Below, piece by piece: positions 47,203 to 56,424 of a DNA stretch of 64,000 nucleotides (the first letter of the stretch is position 1; every line of letters begins with the position of its first letter). Below the pieces are notes generated by a model that was not told the origin of the DNA, searched no databases, and saw nothing but the letters and a program-made list of their open reading frames with translations. This DNA is from Acidobacteriota bacterium. Its GTDB lineage: Bacteria; Acidobacteriota; Vicinamibacteria; Vicinamibacterales; 2-12-FULL-66-21. Position numbers and translations under genes: made by a program. The stretch lies in assembly GCA_003222675.1 (NCBI GenBank), contig QHWT01000064.1:87912-151911 (forward strand), read 5' to 3'.

Positions 47203-48223
47203 CGACTCGTTTCATTGGAGCCTTCCCCGCGGCCTTCCAGTGCCGCGTGTGCCCGCCGACAATTCCATCAGCCAGCCGAAGATCGAGCTCGGACGGCGGC
47301 TGTTCTACGACAAGCGGCTGTCGGGCAACGGCTCGTATTCGTGCGCGTCATGCCATCAGCAGGCGTTTGCGTTCACTGACGGTCTTGCGCGCGCCGTCGG
47401 ATCCACCGGCGCCGAGCACGCGCGCAGCACGATGACGCTGACCAACGTGGCCTACAACGTGACGTACGGGTGGGCGGACTCGGGTCTCCGCACGCTCGAA
47501 GCGCAGATGCTCGTGCCGATGTTGAACGAGCATCCGATTGAAATGGGCCTGAAGGGACACGAGGCGCGGATCGTCGCGCGCTTCTCGTCGGACCGCGCGA
47601 GCGTGGCCGCGTTCGGCGCCGCGTTCCCGCGCGAGCCTGCGCCCGTGTCGCTGCAGAACATCGTGAAGTCGATCGCATCGTTCGAGCGCACGCTGGTCTC
47701 AGCCGACTCGCCGTTCGATCGATATCTGTACCGCGACGACAAGAATGCGATGAGCGCCGCGGCACTGCGCGGCAAGGATCTGTTCTTCTCGGAGACGCTT
47801 GGCTGCAGCGAGTGCCACGCATCGTTCAACCTCTCGGGCCCCGTCACGTTCGAGCGGGCCACGCGGGTCGAACCGCTGTTCCACAATACGGGCCTTTACA
47901 ACGTGAACGGGCGCGGGGCGTACCCGCGGACCGACCGCGGACTGATGGATCGCACGCACAACGCGGCGGACATGGGACGCTTCCGCGCGCCGACGCTGCG
48001 CAACGTCGCCGTCACCGCTCCGTACATGCACGACGGCAGCATCGAGACGCTCCAGGCGGCGATCGACCACTACGCGCGCGGCGGCGTCACGAGCCCATTG
48101 AAGAGCAAGCGCATCAAGGGATTTCCCATCACGCCGGAGCAGCGCAGGGATCTCGTCGCGTTTCTCGAGAGCCTCACCGACAAATCATTTCTGACGAATC
48201 CGGCGTTCGGCCCGGTGCGATAG
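47135..48223 (+). CDS. Dihaem cytochrome c peroxidase (MauG/CcpA type)
   Basis: A 362-residue periplasmic protein. Haem sites are CASCH (Cys70, Cys73, His74) and CSECH (Cys224, Cys227, His228), spaced as in bacterial dihaem peroxidases. PKIELGRRLFYDKRLSGNG and FRAPTLRNVAVTAPYMHDG are conserved blocks. It would reduce peroxide or oxidise a protein substrate. The signal peptide contains residues FSIRHSAFGI that are encoded by an intergenic microrepeat arm, so the secretion signal has been partly overwritten or borrowed. Confidence 0.9.
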   Translation: MRVTVLVVALVFVFSIRHSAFGIDSFHWSLPRGLPVPRVPADNSISQPKIELGRRLFYDKRLSGNGSYSCASCHQQAFAFTDGLARAVGSTGAEHARSTMTLTNVAYNVTYGWADSGLRTLEAQMLVPMLNEHPIEMGLKGHEARIVARFSSDRASVAAFGAAFPREPAPVSLQNIVKSIASFERTLVSADSPFDRYLYRDDKNAMSAAALRGKDLFFSETLGCSECHASFNLSGPVTFERATRVEPLFHNTGLYNVNGRGAYPRTDRGLMDRTHNAADMGRFRAPTLRNVAVTAPYMHDGSIETLQAAIDHYARGGVTSPLKSKRIKGFPITPEQRRDLVAFLESLTDKSFLTNPAFGPVR

Positions 48224-48277
48224 CTCGTTCGATTGAACCGGCTGCTGCTGCGCCAGATCTTGTGTAACTGCAGTGGC

Positions 48278-48415
48278 GTACCACGAACGTACTCACGCGG
48301 AGCCCGCCGAGGTCGCACAGACCGTCAACTGGTATCCGCGTCGTCAGGACGTTGAGGAAAGAGCGGCTCCGCGTGCTCCGCGACCTCTGCGTGAAGTCGT
48401 ACGTGACAAGCATAT
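48278..48415. repeat. Inverted CTCTGCG-family element
   Basis: CGTACTCACGCGGAGCCCGCCGAGGTCGCACAG and CTCCGCGACCTCTGCGTGAAGTCGTACGTGACAAG form the arms. The right end matches 30616-30645. It lies between the peroxidase and threonine dehydratase genes. Confidence 0.65.
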
Positions 48416-48460
48416 TGCGTCTCGATGTTGACGTGCGACGAGCGCCTGACCCCGTTTCGT

Positions 48461-48466
48461 TATACT
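48461..48466 (+). promoter_or_regulatory. -10 box (TATACT) of the threonine dehydratase gene
   Basis: TATACT ends 7 nt before ATG 48474, leaving no room for a Shine-Dalgarno sequence; a leaderless transcript is expected. The -35 is unclear. Confidence 0.5.
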
Positions 48467-48473
48467 CGCGCGC

Positions 48474-49436
48474 ATGCTCCCGCTGACGCGATCGGATTTC
48501 GAACAGGCACGCGCGCGCATGGGCGAGTACGTGTACCACACGCCGCTGCTGACCTCGAGGCTGCTGAGCGAGCACACCGGGTTCGATGTCCGTCTCAAGG
48601 CAGAGATGTTCCAGCGCGGCGGCTCGTACAAGATTCGCGGACCGATGAACAAGTTCTCTTATCTGACGGATGCTCAGAAACGACGCGGCGTCGTCTGCTC
48701 CTCCGCCGGCAACCATGCGCAAGGCGTCGCGCTCGCCGCCGCGCACTACGGAATCAAGGCAATCGTCGTCATGGCGGAGAACGCCACGCCGTCAAAGATC
48801 GCGGCGACGCGTGCGTACGGCGCCGAGGTCATGCTCCACGGCACCATCTGGGACGAGGCGAATGAGAAGGCGCGACAGCTCGTCGAAGAGCGCGGCTACA
48901 CCTATATCCATCCGTTCGACGACGAGGAGCTGATAACGGGACAGGGCACGCTCGGCCTGGAGATTTATGAGGACTGGCCCGAAGTGGAGGTCGCGGTCGT
49001 GCCGATCGGCGGCGGCGGACTCATCTCCGGCGTCACGCTCGCACTCAAGAGCTGCAACCCGGCTATCAAAGTCATTGGCGTCGAGTCCTCGGGCGCTCCC
49101 GGCATGACACGCAGTGTGCGCGAAGGGCGCCTGCTCACGCTCGATCGCGTGGACTGCATCATCGACGGCCTGCGCGTGAAACGCGTCGGCGAAAAAACCT
49201 ACGACATCGTCCGGCAGCATGTGGACGATCTCGTCACGCTGCCGGACGAACAGATCTTCGACGCGGTCATCTGGATCATGTCGCACCTGAAGGTTGTCGC
49301 GGAGGGTGCGGCGGCGGCGCCTGTGGCGGCCCTCCTCCACGACCTCGTCCGCGCACCGCGAGGTGCAAAGGTTGTCTGTGTCCTGAGTGGCGGCAACATC
49401 AATCTCGAGCAGCTGAAGGGTCTGAAGTGGAACTAG
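48474..49436 (+). CDS. Threonine/serine ammonia-lyase (PLP-dependent)
   Basis: A 320-residue type-II PLP enzyme. GGSYKIRG holds the Schiff-base Lys53, SSAGNHAQG the phosphate/carboxylate loop, and VPIGGGGLISG the glycine loop. It deaminates threonine to 2-oxobutyrate. The C-terminal regulatory ACT-like domain of biosynthetic IlvA is absent, so this is the short (TdcB-like) form. Confidence 0.93.
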   Translation: MLPLTRSDFEQARARMGEYVYHTPLLTSRLLSEHTGFDVRLKAEMFQRGGSYKIRGPMNKFSYLTDAQKRRGVVCSSAGNHAQGVALAAAHYGIKAIVVMAENATPSKIAATRAYGAEVMLHGTIWDEANEKARQLVEERGYTYIHPFDDEELITGQGTLGLEIYEDWPEVEVAVVPIGGGGLISGVTLALKSCNPAIKVIGVESSGAPGMTRSVREGRLLTLDRVDCIIDGLRVKRVGEKTYDIVRQHVDDLVTLPDEQIFDAVIWIMSHLKVVAEGAAAAPVAALLHDLVRAPRGAKVVCVLSGGNINLEQLKGLKWN

Positions 49437-49491
49437 GGCCACAGCACAGGACCACAGAAGAACACAGAACAACACAGACAGCGACACCCCT

Positions 49492-50280
49492 TCAATACAA
49501 CACGGCCGCCTCCCCCTTGTCGGCGATCAAGCGCCGCACGCGCGCCACGATTCGATCGCGGCGCTCGAGCACGGCTTTGATTTCATAGGGCGTCAGGTAC
49601 CGCTGCGCCACGCTCGTCAGCGACGCGAGCGTCAGTGCCTCGAGCGCCTCGAGCAGCTTGCGATCGCAGCGCGTGATCTCCCCGTCGCGAATCGCCGAGG
49701 AGAGACGGAACGCGCGTGTGTAGTCGATCATGCAGATCTGCCACTCGGGGGTGATGAGCACGTTCCCGAGATTGCGATCCGTATCGTCCACCAGCTCGGT
49801 GAATACACGCAGCGTCTGCATCTGGCGGTTCCAGCGTTCCGAGTCAGGGGGCTCGCGCTTCTTCTTCAGCCGCTCGGCTTCATCCATGAGCGTGTCAACC
49901 CACCAGCTGAGCGCGCCCGACGATCCAGCCCATTTTCGTTCGACGGTCACAGGCATCATCTCGCCGATGCCAATGAGCTCCGCGATCTGAAACGCGGCGA
50001 CGTTATAGCGCCACGAGTCGACGAAGTTGTACTCGCGCCGGCCGCTGCCGAACTCCTGCACCGACTTCTGCTCGTCGACCCTCTGGAATGCGGCGTCATG
50101 CGTGACGCGTCCGTCCGACAACGTGAGACGGACCGGGGCCGTGATCCCCTTGCTGATGGATCGCGACCGTACAATTGGCGCTTTTTGGAGGAACACTGCC
50201 ATCTCGGCGCGGGTGAGCGGCGGCGCCGCGGGCGTTGCCTGGGCAATCGCCGCGGCAAGAACCAGAGAGAGCCACGTCAT
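49492..50280 (-). CDS. Exported kinase-fold protein (HipA/FAM20-like)
   Basis: A 262-residue protein with a signal peptide (WLSLVLAAAIAQA). Kinase-like features: TLSDGRVTHDAAFQRVDE near residue 55, VERKWAGSSGALSWWVD near 113, a catalytic-loop-like DRNLGN (Asp168, Asn173), and MIDYTRAF as a DFG-like metal site. This arrangement is reminiscent of the atypical kinases HipA and FAM20C, which phosphorylate proteins or proteoglycans; a secreted bacterial member would be unusual. The assignment is by motif only. Confidence 0.55.
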   Translation of the reverse strand: MTWLSLVLAAAIAQATPAAPPLTRAEMAVFLQKAPIVRSRSISKGITAPVRLTLSDGRVTHDAAFQRVDEQKSVQEFGSGRREYNFVDSWRYNVAAFQIAELIGIGEMMPVTVERKWAGSSGALSWWVDTLMDEAERLKKKREPPDSERWNRQMQTLRVFTELVDDTDRNLGNVLITPEWQICMIDYTRAFRLSSAIRDGEITRCDRKLLEALEALTLASLTSVAQRYLTPYEIKAVLERRDRIVARVRRLIADKGEAAVLY

Positions 50281-50413
50281 GGAGCACCTCCGGGCGCGCG
50301 CGACGTTTCTCAGTGCTCGCGGGGCGCCATCCCCGCCTCGCTCTCGCTCGACGCTGTCGCTTCAGGCCCCGATCACTCCGTCGCCTCGCGCGGGCCGCGG
50401 CCACGCGTCCGCG

Positions 50414-50860
50414 CTACTTGAACAGATCGTCGAACGCCTTTTTGGCCCCCGATGCGCTATCGGGGGATACGGAGGATTTCGTTTCGCGTTCCACCGTGGT
50501 GCGCGGCTCGAAATAGGTGCACTCGTTACGCGCATCCTTTGGCGAAACGCGCGCGGCGATCGGCCGCTGGCATTCGAACGCGGCGGCGCTATCGAAATGG
50601 GCGCACTGCGCGCAGCTGTGCAGGTCGGCCTGGCATTTTGAGCACTGGCTCGTCGGGCCCCAGGCGGCCGCGATGGTGAGCTCCGTTCCGCACCGCGCGC
50701 ACTTCAGCACTTCGCGGAAGCCGGGCATGTTGAAGGTCTTCGGCTGAACGGGCGGCTGCCCGCGCGGCGCGTACTCCTTCTTCTGTTCCGGCCTCTGCTC
50801 CGGCCGCCGCTCGCGCGGCTCGTCCTGGTACCCTCGCTGCCGATATTTCCGCTCAGACAT
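50414..50860 (-). CDS. Zinc-ribbon protein with charged N-terminus
   Basis: A 148-residue protein. After a basic Arg/Gln/Glu-rich stretch (about residues 5-40), four CxxC-like pairs occur: CARCG, CSKC, CAQC and a later pair of single Cys. This suggests one or two zinc ribbons. Start at 50860 avoids the upstream hydrophobic frame that has no support. Function is unknown; RNA or DNA binding is a guess. Confidence 0.7.
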   Translation of the reverse strand: MSERKYRQRGYQDEPRERRPEQRPEQKKEYAPRGQPPVQPKTFNMPGFREVLKCARCGTELTIAAAWGPTSQCSKCQADLHSCAQCAHFDSAAAFECQRPIAARVSPKDARNECTYFEPRTTVERETKSSVSPDSASGAKKAFDDLFK

Positions 50861-51032
50861 GACAAAAGGACCCTGAACCTCGAACCAGAAGCTATAGAAC
50901 CCTTGAAACCTTCGAGACGCTTCTATGAGTGCGCCGAGTATAGCCGGATTTAGGACGATTTTCCCAGGCTGTGGCGCCGTTTCAAGGAACGCGTTACCCT
51001 GACTGGCCGTATATCGCCATAGGGAGAGAGCC

Positions 51033-51836
51033 ATGAACCGTATGGTCACGCGCCATCTGCTGCCCGCGCTGGTGCTGCCGCTTCTGCTCGCCAGCGCCGG
51101 CTGCGACATCGTCACCGCCGAGTTCCGCTCGGAGGAAACAGCCGAGTGGCGGAAGTCCTACCCGCTCGACGCGTCGGGGCGCGTCGAGATCAGCAACATC
51201 AACGGCAAGATTGACGTGCAGCCCGCCGATGGCAACACCCTGCAGGTCGTCGCTATCAAGAAGGCAAAGGGCCCGTCGCCCGAGGCCGCGAAGGCCGCGC
51301 TCGAACGCATTCAGATCGTTGACGATGCGTCCGCAGGACACGTGCGGATCGAGACGAAGGTCGGGCGTGCGGACGGAGGCATGTTCAACCGCGGCGGACT
51401 CCAGGTTGAATACCGCGTGCGCGTGCCGGCGGGCGCCGAGGTCAAAGTCGAAACGGTCAATGGCGGGATCGAGGTGACCGGCCTCAAGGGACGGGTCAAC
51501 GCCGAGACGACCAACGGCGGCGTTCAGGCGCGCGACATCGCGGGCACGCTCGTCGCGAGCACGACCAACGGCGGCCTCGACATCGATCTCGCGCAGATGC
51601 CGGAAGGCGGCGTGAAGCTGGAGTGCACGAACGGCGGCATCCGGGTACGGCTGCCGCGCGAGGCGAAGGCCACGATCTCGGCGCGCATCAGCAACGGCGG
51701 CATCAATGCCGACGGGCTCGCTATCGAAACGATCGGCGATCAGTCGCGGCGCCGCCTCGAAGGACGGTTGAACGGCGGCGGCCCGCGCCTCGAGATCGAA
51801 GGCACCAACGGCGGCATTACGCTGAACGGGCGCTAA
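51033..51836 (+). CDS. DUF4097-type lipoprotein with NGG repeats
   Basis: A 267-residue lipoprotein: lipobox LLASAGC. Residues about 50-265 are a right-handed beta-helix with repeats marked by TVNGGIEV, TTNGGVQA, TTNGGLDI, CTNGGIRV, ISNGGINA and GTNGGITL, the DUF4097 pattern. These are surface or periplasmic adhesin-like or stress-response proteins. GGGAGAG before the ATG is the ribosome site. Confidence 0.9.
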   Translation: MNRMVTRHLLPALVLPLLLASAGCDIVTAEFRSEETAEWRKSYPLDASGRVEISNINGKIDVQPADGNTLQVVAIKKAKGPSPEAAKAALERIQIVDDASAGHVRIETKVGRADGGMFNRGGLQVEYRVRVPAGAEVKVETVNGGIEVTGLKGRVNAETTNGGVQARDIAGTLVASTTNGGLDIDLAQMPEGGVKLECTNGGIRVRLPREAKATISARISNGGINADGLAIETIGDQSRRRLEGRLNGGGPRLEIEGTNGGITLNGR

Positions 51837-51841
51837 GAGCG

Positions 51842-51857
51842 CTGTCGAAAACGACAG
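51842..51857 (+). terminator. Hairpin after the DUF4097 gene
   Basis: CTGTCG-AAAA-CGACAG is a perfect 6-bp stem with a 4-nt loop 5 nt after the stop. It has no T-run, so it may terminate weakly or protect the mRNA end. Confidence 0.45.
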
Positions 51858-51859
51858 TC

Positions 51860-51935
51860 TCAATGTTGAATGTTCAATTGCAATTCAATTCAAATTCAAT
51901 TGATCCGATCGGTGTTGGCCATTGAGCATTGAGCT
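51860..51935. repeat. CAATGTTGAATG / CATTGAGCATTGAG microrepeats
   Basis: AT-rich period-7/8 words in both orientations with a CAATT-rich centre, between the convergent DUF4097 and topoisomerase genes. Confidence 0.6.
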
Positions 51936-52984
51936 TACCGGCGTCTGAGCAAGGTGAGGACGGCGGTCTCGGCCCGCGTCAGCTTTCCCACTGCTCTGAT
52001 GCCGCGGCCCGCGCGACGCTTGATCGATCCGTCCAGGTACGCATCGATCACCGCAGGGTGGACGTAACTCTTGCGGCAGACGGCTCTTGTGTTTCCGAGC
52101 TGCCTGGCCACTTCCTCGATGCAGCGGCTGATCACCTTCTTCGCTTTAGACTCCGACTCCGCTGCCTCGCATTCGAGCAACCGCTTCAAGGCCTCGACCG
52201 TGCCGCACCAGGTCCGGAAATCCTTCGACGTGAAATCCTCTCCGGTGATCTCCTTCAGGTACTCGTTCACGTCGCCTGATCCGATATCCACGATCCTGCC
52301 ATTGTCATCGCGATACTGAAACAGTTCCTGTCCGCGCAGCTCCTGGCATTTCTTGACGATTGGCGCGAGCTTGCGATCGTTGAATTCGAATTTGTGCCGG
52401 ATCCCGCTCTTGCCGCGGAAGACGAACTCGACTTTCGATCCGTTCACCTTCACGTGTTTGTCGAGCATCGTCGTCAGGCCGAACGATTGATTGTCGCGCG
52501 CGTACTCCTCGTTCCCGACGCGAATCAGCGTTTTCTCGAGGAGCGTGACGATCGTGGCGAGCACCTTGCGGCGCTGAAGTCCACTGCGTCGCAGGTCCGC
52601 TTCGATGCGACGACGGATCGCCGGCAGCGCCCGGCCGAATTCGAGCAGACGTCCGTACTTCGTCTCGTCGCGCACCTCGCGCCAGCGTTCGTGATAGCGA
52701 TACTGTTTCCGCCCGCGGGCATCATGTCCGGTGGCCTGCAGGTGACCCAGAGGATCCGGTGAAATCCAGACGTCGGTCCAGGCGGGTGGAATGACGAGGG
52801 CGCGGATGCGCTCGAGATCCGTGCGCGCGGTCACCGGCTTTCCATTTGGCCGGAGGAACCGAAAGCCCTTGCCGCTCTTCACGCGCCGGATACCTGGTTT
52901 GGTGTCGGTGCTGTAGTGCAGCCGGGCGGCGCGGGCGGACGCGACGCGGTCCTTCACGGCCTGATCCTTCAGCGTGCGACGCAT
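51935..52984 (-). CDS. DNA topoisomerase IB
   Basis: A 349-residue poxvirus-type topoisomerase. The N-terminal domain (GFRFLRPNGKPV...IPPAWTDVWISP) and the catalytic block (RIGNEEYARDNQSFGLTTM-like, KSGIRHKF, DFTSKDFRTW, and CRKSYVHP with Tyr307) are all present. It relaxes supercoils through a 3'-phosphotyrosine intermediate. It is divergent from a zinc-ribbon gene 47 bp away. Confidence 0.95.
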   Translation of the reverse strand: MRRTLKDQAVKDRVASARAARLHYSTDTKPGIRRVKSGKGFRFLRPNGKPVTARTDLERIRALVIPPAWTDVWISPDPLGHLQATGHDARGRKQYRYHERWREVRDETKYGRLLEFGRALPAIRRRIEADLRRSGLQRRKVLATIVTLLEKTLIRVGNEEYARDNQSFGLTTMLDKHVKVNGSKVEFVFRGKSGIRHKFEFNDRKLAPIVKKCQELRGQELFQYRDDNGRIVDIGSGDVNEYLKEITGEDFTSKDFRTWCGTVEALKRLLECEAAESESKAKKVISRCIEEVARQLGNTRAVCRKSYVHPAVIDAYLDGSIKRRAGRGIRAVGKLTRAETAVLTLLRRR

Positions 52985-53031
52985 GACCTCGGCTGTGGTA
53001 ACATGACCGGACTCCCCAAGAGGTTACCGGT

Positions 53032-53274
53032 ATGAAGTGTCCGCGGTGTGCCTCCGCGCGGGTCTACCCGTCCCGTCTGCGCGGCAGCCTCGAGCGGCTG
53101 CGTCAGAAGCTGACCGATCATCAGCCATACCGCTGCCACGAGTGCGGCTGGCGGCGCTGGCGTGAAGTGGAATTCCTCGACCGCAATCCCGACGTGCATC
53201 CGGAGGATCTGCGGACCGGCCGCGGGCCTGCGCCGGTGACGCCTTCCGACGTCGATCAACTCGATCCCGCGTAG
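53032..53274 (+). CDS. Small zinc-ribbon protein
   Basis: An 80-residue protein. CPRC at residues 3-6 and CHEC at about residues 35-38 form a single zinc ribbon; between them lies a basic helix (LERLRQKLTDHQPY). The C-terminus is acidic and Pro-rich. Related small proteins are often found but uncharacterised. Confidence 0.75.
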   Translation: MKCPRCASARVYPSRLRGSLERLRQKLTDHQPYRCHECGWRRWREVEFLDRNPDVHPEDLRTGRGPAPVTPSDVDQLDPA

Positions 53275-53335
53275 CGCGCCGCCGAGCATACGCCCGAGCG
53301 TGTGCAAGGCGCGCGCCGCCATGTGGGACGTCCCG

Positions 53336-53800
53336 CTACGGATCCACCTCGAGTTTTGGATCGTACGTTTTCCCGCCCACCACGCTGACGTTGTATTCGT
53401 ACGTGTGGTTGTATGCAGCCCCTGTCTTGATGGTCAGCGCGCCTGACTGCGCCGGAGAGTTGGCATTATCGTCGGGCGCCGACACCGCATACGGCGGCCG
53501 CTGGTCGAAAACGTTTTCGGCGTCGTCGCCTTCCTTTTTCGGGCTGATCGTGATCGTGCGTTGGGCGCCGCACGTGTTGATGACCTCCCACACGAACTTG
53601 TCGCCGCGGCGAACACGTCCCGGGACCTTAGGGAAGACAGCTTCACATTCACTGCCGCCCTTGGGATGGAGGACGATGAGCATGCTTCGAGTCACAGGGC
53701 CCGGAACCGGACCACCTCCGCCTTTCTTGATGGCCAGCCCGATGAGCAGTCCCACGATGATGCCAACAGCAACCGAGATCGCCAGCGGCCCTGCCTTCAT
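53336..53800 (-). CDS. Membrane-anchored hypothetical protein
   Basis: A 154-residue protein. One N-terminal helix (ISVAVGIIVGLLIGLAIKK) is followed by a beta-rich domain with RGDKFVWEVINTCGAQRTITISP, reminiscent of a cupredoxin-like fold without clear copper ligands. Its start overlaps the stop of the upstream kinase gene (ATGA), so it is a likely partner of that kinase. Function is unknown. Confidence 0.75.
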   Translation of the reverse strand: MKAGPLAISVAVGIIVGLLIGLAIKKGGGGPVPGPVTRSMLIVLHPKGGSECEAVFPKVPGRVRRGDKFVWEVINTCGAQRTITISPKKEGDDAENVFDQRPPYAVSAPDDNANSPAQSGALTIKTGAAYNHTYEYNVSVVGGKTYDPKLEVDP

Positions 53801-56382
53801 CGATCGCTCCTTTGCGTTTTGTTGCCGTTGAGAAGCGCCTGAAAACGCGTCGAGGAACGAAGCGTGCCTAGATCCTGATCAACCTTGAGCAGCGCACGGC
53901 TGTAGCCCACGGCAACAGCCTTCTCGAGCGCACCCAACGCATCATCGCGCCGCCCTGCGATCGCGAGCACGAGCGCCCGTTGGTATTGCACGTCCGGATC
54001 ATCAGGCGCGAGTGCCGTCGCGTGAGCGATGTCCGTACGGGCGTTCTCCGTGCGCCCCAGGCGCGCCTGGCACGTCGCACGCACCGCTAACGACCCGGCG
54101 TCGTTTGGATCGACACCGAGGTCTATATCGAACAGATCGACGGCCTTCTGGTACTCGCGTCGCGCTTCGGCGTCGCGGCCGAGATGCCTAAGGGCATCGG
54201 CCAGATTCCAATGTGTGGTGGCATTTCCGGGCCGCGCTGCGATAGCGCTCTGATAGGCGGACACGGCATCCTGAAATCGTGCCTGAATGTAGTAGATGTA
54301 CGCGACGCTCGAATACGTACCAAAGCTTCCGCCGCGCGCTACCGCTGTCTCGAAATCGCGCGTGGCCGATGTCAGGTCCCCCGCGCTGGTATGCACGTTT
54401 CCAAGCAGCTGGTATCCAATTGCTGAATCGGGCTGCAGTTCGATGACTGTTTTGAACGCCTGCTCCGCCTCGGTGAGCCGACCCGCGCGCCAGAGCACCA
54501 GTCCCTTCGCACGATGAGATTCCCAATAGTCCGGACGGAGTCTGATCGCTTCGTTGAACTCTCTTACAGCTTCGTCGATGCGACTACGCTTGGCGTAGAT
54601 CTCGCCAAGTTTGCGATGAGCCGCATCGTTCGACGGTTGCAGGTCCAGCACGCGGAGCAATTCGGTAATCGCTTCGTCCGCATGGCCACTTCCGCTATAA
54701 ACGCTCGCCAGCGTGTATCCGACATCCGGATCACGGGCGTCGAGCCGCTTCGCCTGCTCGGTCGTGTCGATCGCGCGGCGCGCCCACGTCGCGTCTTTCG
54801 TTTGCCCGTACTTCCGCCAGTACGCACTCCCCAACCCGGCATATCCGAGCGCGAACGACGGATCTATCCGGACTGATTCCTCGAACGCGGCAATCGCCGG
54901 ATCAATCGGCTCCGGGCCCGGCTTGTCGAGGTAGTCACGACCGCGCCAGTATTCGGCCAGCGCGCGGACGTTGCTCGTCGGGTCCCGCGCGAGTCGCTGC
55001 TCGGTGGCCAACGAGAGCGTCCCGACTATCTGTTTGGTCAGCTGCTCGGCAATGCGCCGTTGCAGTGCAAAGACGTTCTCGAACGAATCGTCGTAGATGG
55101 CGCCGCTGATGATGCGGCCGCCGTCGGCGCTCAGTAGATTGATCGTGACGTGAATCTGCGTGGAGACCTGCTGCACCCCGCCCGTGACGAGATATGTCGC
55201 ACCCAGGGCACGCGACAACTTCGAAATGTCGAGTTTCCGGCTCAATGCGTCGTGGATTTCCGACCGCGACACGACCGCGAGACCGTTGACGGTTGCGAGC
55301 TTCGTGCTCATGGTTTCCGCGAATCCCGCGCCGACATATTCGAGGTTGGGATCGCTGCTGATGTTCTGCAGCGGCAGCACCGCGATGACAGGAAGCGCCG
55401 AGGCGTTGGACGGAGACGCCCTGTTCGTGCGCCAGCGCCACACGATTGGCGTGCCAAGCGCAACGAGCAGCAACAGACAGACAATCGCGACCGCTAATCG
55501 CGACACGCGCCGATTCCTCGTCGCCGGCGTCCCGTCGGCCACAGTCGTTTGGTCATGCACCGCGGCCGTCGCGTGCTCGAGCGCGTGGCGCAGATCGGAT
55601 GCAGACGCAAACCGATCGCGCGGCTCCCGTTCCATGGCGCGCGCGACGAGGTCGCAGATCTCTTGCGGCACTGCCGCAGTCACCGTCGCAAGGTTCGGCA
55701 CCGGCGCGAGGATCGCGCTCAGGCCGCGCCCGCGTTCGTCGAGCGATCCCCAGGGAGGCTTGCCCGATAACAGCTGATAAAGGATCGCACCCGCGCTGTA
55801 GACATCGCTCCGCGCGTCTGCGCGATGCCCGAGTAGCTGCTCCGGCGCGACGTAGCCCGGCGTCCCGAGAATCTGGCCCGGACTGGTGAGCGGTCCCGCC
55901 GCGGAATCGACGTCCGTGAGTCTGGCAAGGCCGAAGTCCAGCACCTTCACGTGGCCGTCGGGCGTGATCATGACGTTGCCCGGCTTGAGATCGCGGTGAA
56001 CGATCCCGGCGGCGTGGGCGGCTTCGAGCGCCTGCGCGATTTCAACGCCGATCGCGAGCGCGCGTTCGAGCGGAACGGGTCCACGCGACAGGACGGCCGC
56101 CAGACTCTCCCCCTCCACGTGCTCCATGACGATGAACGGACGCCCGTTCGATTCGAGCACGTCATAGACGCCGGCGATGTTGGGATGGTTCAAGCGCGCG
56201 GCAGCGCGCGCTTCACGGTGCAGGCGCGCTCGCGCATTCGGGGCTTCGAGCCAGGCGTCGGACGGCGATTTGAGTGCCACACGACGGCCGAGCCGGTCGT
56301 CTTCCGCAAGGTAAACATCTCCCATGCCTCCGGCGCCGAGCTTGCTCAGCACGCGGTACGGCCCGACCGACTGGCCTTTCAC
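53797..56382 (-). CDS. Ser/Thr protein kinase with TolB-like and TPR domains
   Basis: An 861-residue membrane protein. Kinase domain 1-280: GAGGMGDVYLA, VALK, HRDLKPGNVM, DFGLARL and the APE-like APEQLLG. One membrane helix near 300 (LAVAIVCLLLLVALGTPIVW). Then a TolB/FlgO-like domain (IAVLPLQNISSD...YLVTGGVQ), and from about 500 to the end some eight to nine TPRs. Typical of Acidobacteriota one-component signalling. The small membrane protein downstream overlaps it by 4 nt. Confidence 0.93.
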   Translation of the reverse strand: MKGQSVGPYRVLSKLGAGGMGDVYLAEDDRLGRRVALKSPSDAWLEAPNARARLHREARAAARLNHPNIAGVYDVLESNGRPFIVMEHVEGESLAAVLSRGPVPLERALAIGVEIAQALEAAHAAGIVHRDLKPGNVMITPDGHVKVLDFGLARLTDVDSAAGPLTSPGQILGTPGYVAPEQLLGHRADARSDVYSAGAILYQLLSGKPPWGSLDERGRGLSAILAPVPNLATVTAAVPQEICDLVARAMEREPRDRFASASDLRHALEHATAAVHDQTTVADGTPATRNRRVSRLAVAIVCLLLLVALGTPIVWRWRTNRASPSNASALPVIAVLPLQNISSDPNLEYVGAGFAETMSTKLATVNGLAVVSRSEIHDALSRKLDISKLSRALGATYLVTGGVQQVSTQIHVTINLLSADGGRIISGAIYDDSFENVFALQRRIAEQLTKQIVGTLSLATEQRLARDPTSNVRALAEYWRGRDYLDKPGPEPIDPAIAAFEESVRIDPSFALGYAGLGSAYWRKYGQTKDATWARRAIDTTEQAKRLDARDPDVGYTLASVYSGSGHADEAITELLRVLDLQPSNDAAHRKLGEIYAKRSRIDEAVREFNEAIRLRPDYWESHRAKGLVLWRAGRLTEAEQAFKTVIELQPDSAIGYQLLGNVHTSAGDLTSATRDFETAVARGGSFGTYSSVAYIYYIQARFQDAVSAYQSAIAARPGNATTHWNLADALRHLGRDAEARREYQKAVDLFDIDLGVDPNDAGSLAVRATCQARLGRTENARTDIAHATALAPDDPDVQYQRALVLAIAGRRDDALGALEKAVAVGYSRALLKVDQDLGTLRSSTRFQALLNGNKTQRSDR

Positions 56383-56424
56383 GCGACCTCCCTGGGGCTT
56401 GGGAAAGTTCGACAGAGAATACCG

